Source: Planctomycetaceae bacterium (GTDB taxonomy: Bacteria > Planctomycetota > Planctomycetia > Pirellulales > Thermoguttaceae). Taken from it: 5,808 bases of DNA. The notes below the pieces were generated by a model that saw only the letters and a program-made list of their open reading frames with translations, did no database searches and had not been told where the DNA came from. The stretch covers positions 1-5,808 of the forward strand of contig JAITAZ010000504.1 of the NCBI GenBank assembly GCA_031283825.1, written 5' to 3'. Shown in pieces: positions 5,793 to 5,808 of this stretch. Position numbers and translations under genes: made by a program. Within the stretch, counting starts at the first letter, position 1. Every line of letters begins with the position of its first letter.

Positions 5793-5808
5793 TGTACTGT
5801 CCTTGCAG

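Overview
The window is AT-rich DNA holding two large convergent genes separated and flanked by non-coding stretches rich in repeats. The left gene encodes a lipoprotein with a FlgI (flagellar P-ring)-like domain, HEAT-like helical repeats and an unassigned C-terminal region. As far as I know, this pairing is typical of Planctomycetes, where FlgI-like proteins occur widely without a flagellar operon. I therefore infer a low-GC planctomycete (Pirellulales-like), possibly host- or gut-associated. That assignment rests on one protein family plus general feel, so it is moderate at best.

Layout: (1) 1-312 is non-coding. It holds a structured repeat (29-140), a good sigma70-type promoter (175-203) and a short palindrome (239-252). 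(2) 367-2286 (+) is the FlgI-like/HEAT lipoprotein; a Shine-Dalgarno-like AAGGCGG favours ATG 367 over the longer frame starting at 313. (3) 2287-2627 is the convergent intergenic region. It holds an 80-bp nested inverted repeat with 13-bp perfect arms and an internal bidirectional terminator-like hairpin, then a solo copy of a short repeat, then a second full copy of the structured repeat. (4) 2628-5117 (-) is a secreted, very low-complexity N/Q/P/G/Y-rich protein of 829 aa with two small Cys/His clusters, an internal 30-bp tandem repeat and a 12-bp tandem repeat. I do not recognise its family. (5) 5118-5808 is about 690 bp of AT-rich non-coding DNA ending in a double-hairpin element at the window edge.

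The two genes converge, so they are not an operon, and nothing shows that they work together. Both products are predicted to be exported: one lipid-anchored, the other secreted or surface-exposed. The most unusual material is the modular intergenic repeat. Its two copies share a 10-bp-arm palindrome and a 13-bp end motif at exactly the same spacing (78 bp), while the hairpin next to the palindrome has a different sequence but the same fold in each copy. The + strand also looks G- and T-rich across both genes whatever their orientation, which may partly explain the Asn/Gln/Pro/Thr-rich composition of the minus-strand protein. No tRNA, rRNA, CRISPR array, transposase or recognisable defence gene is visible.
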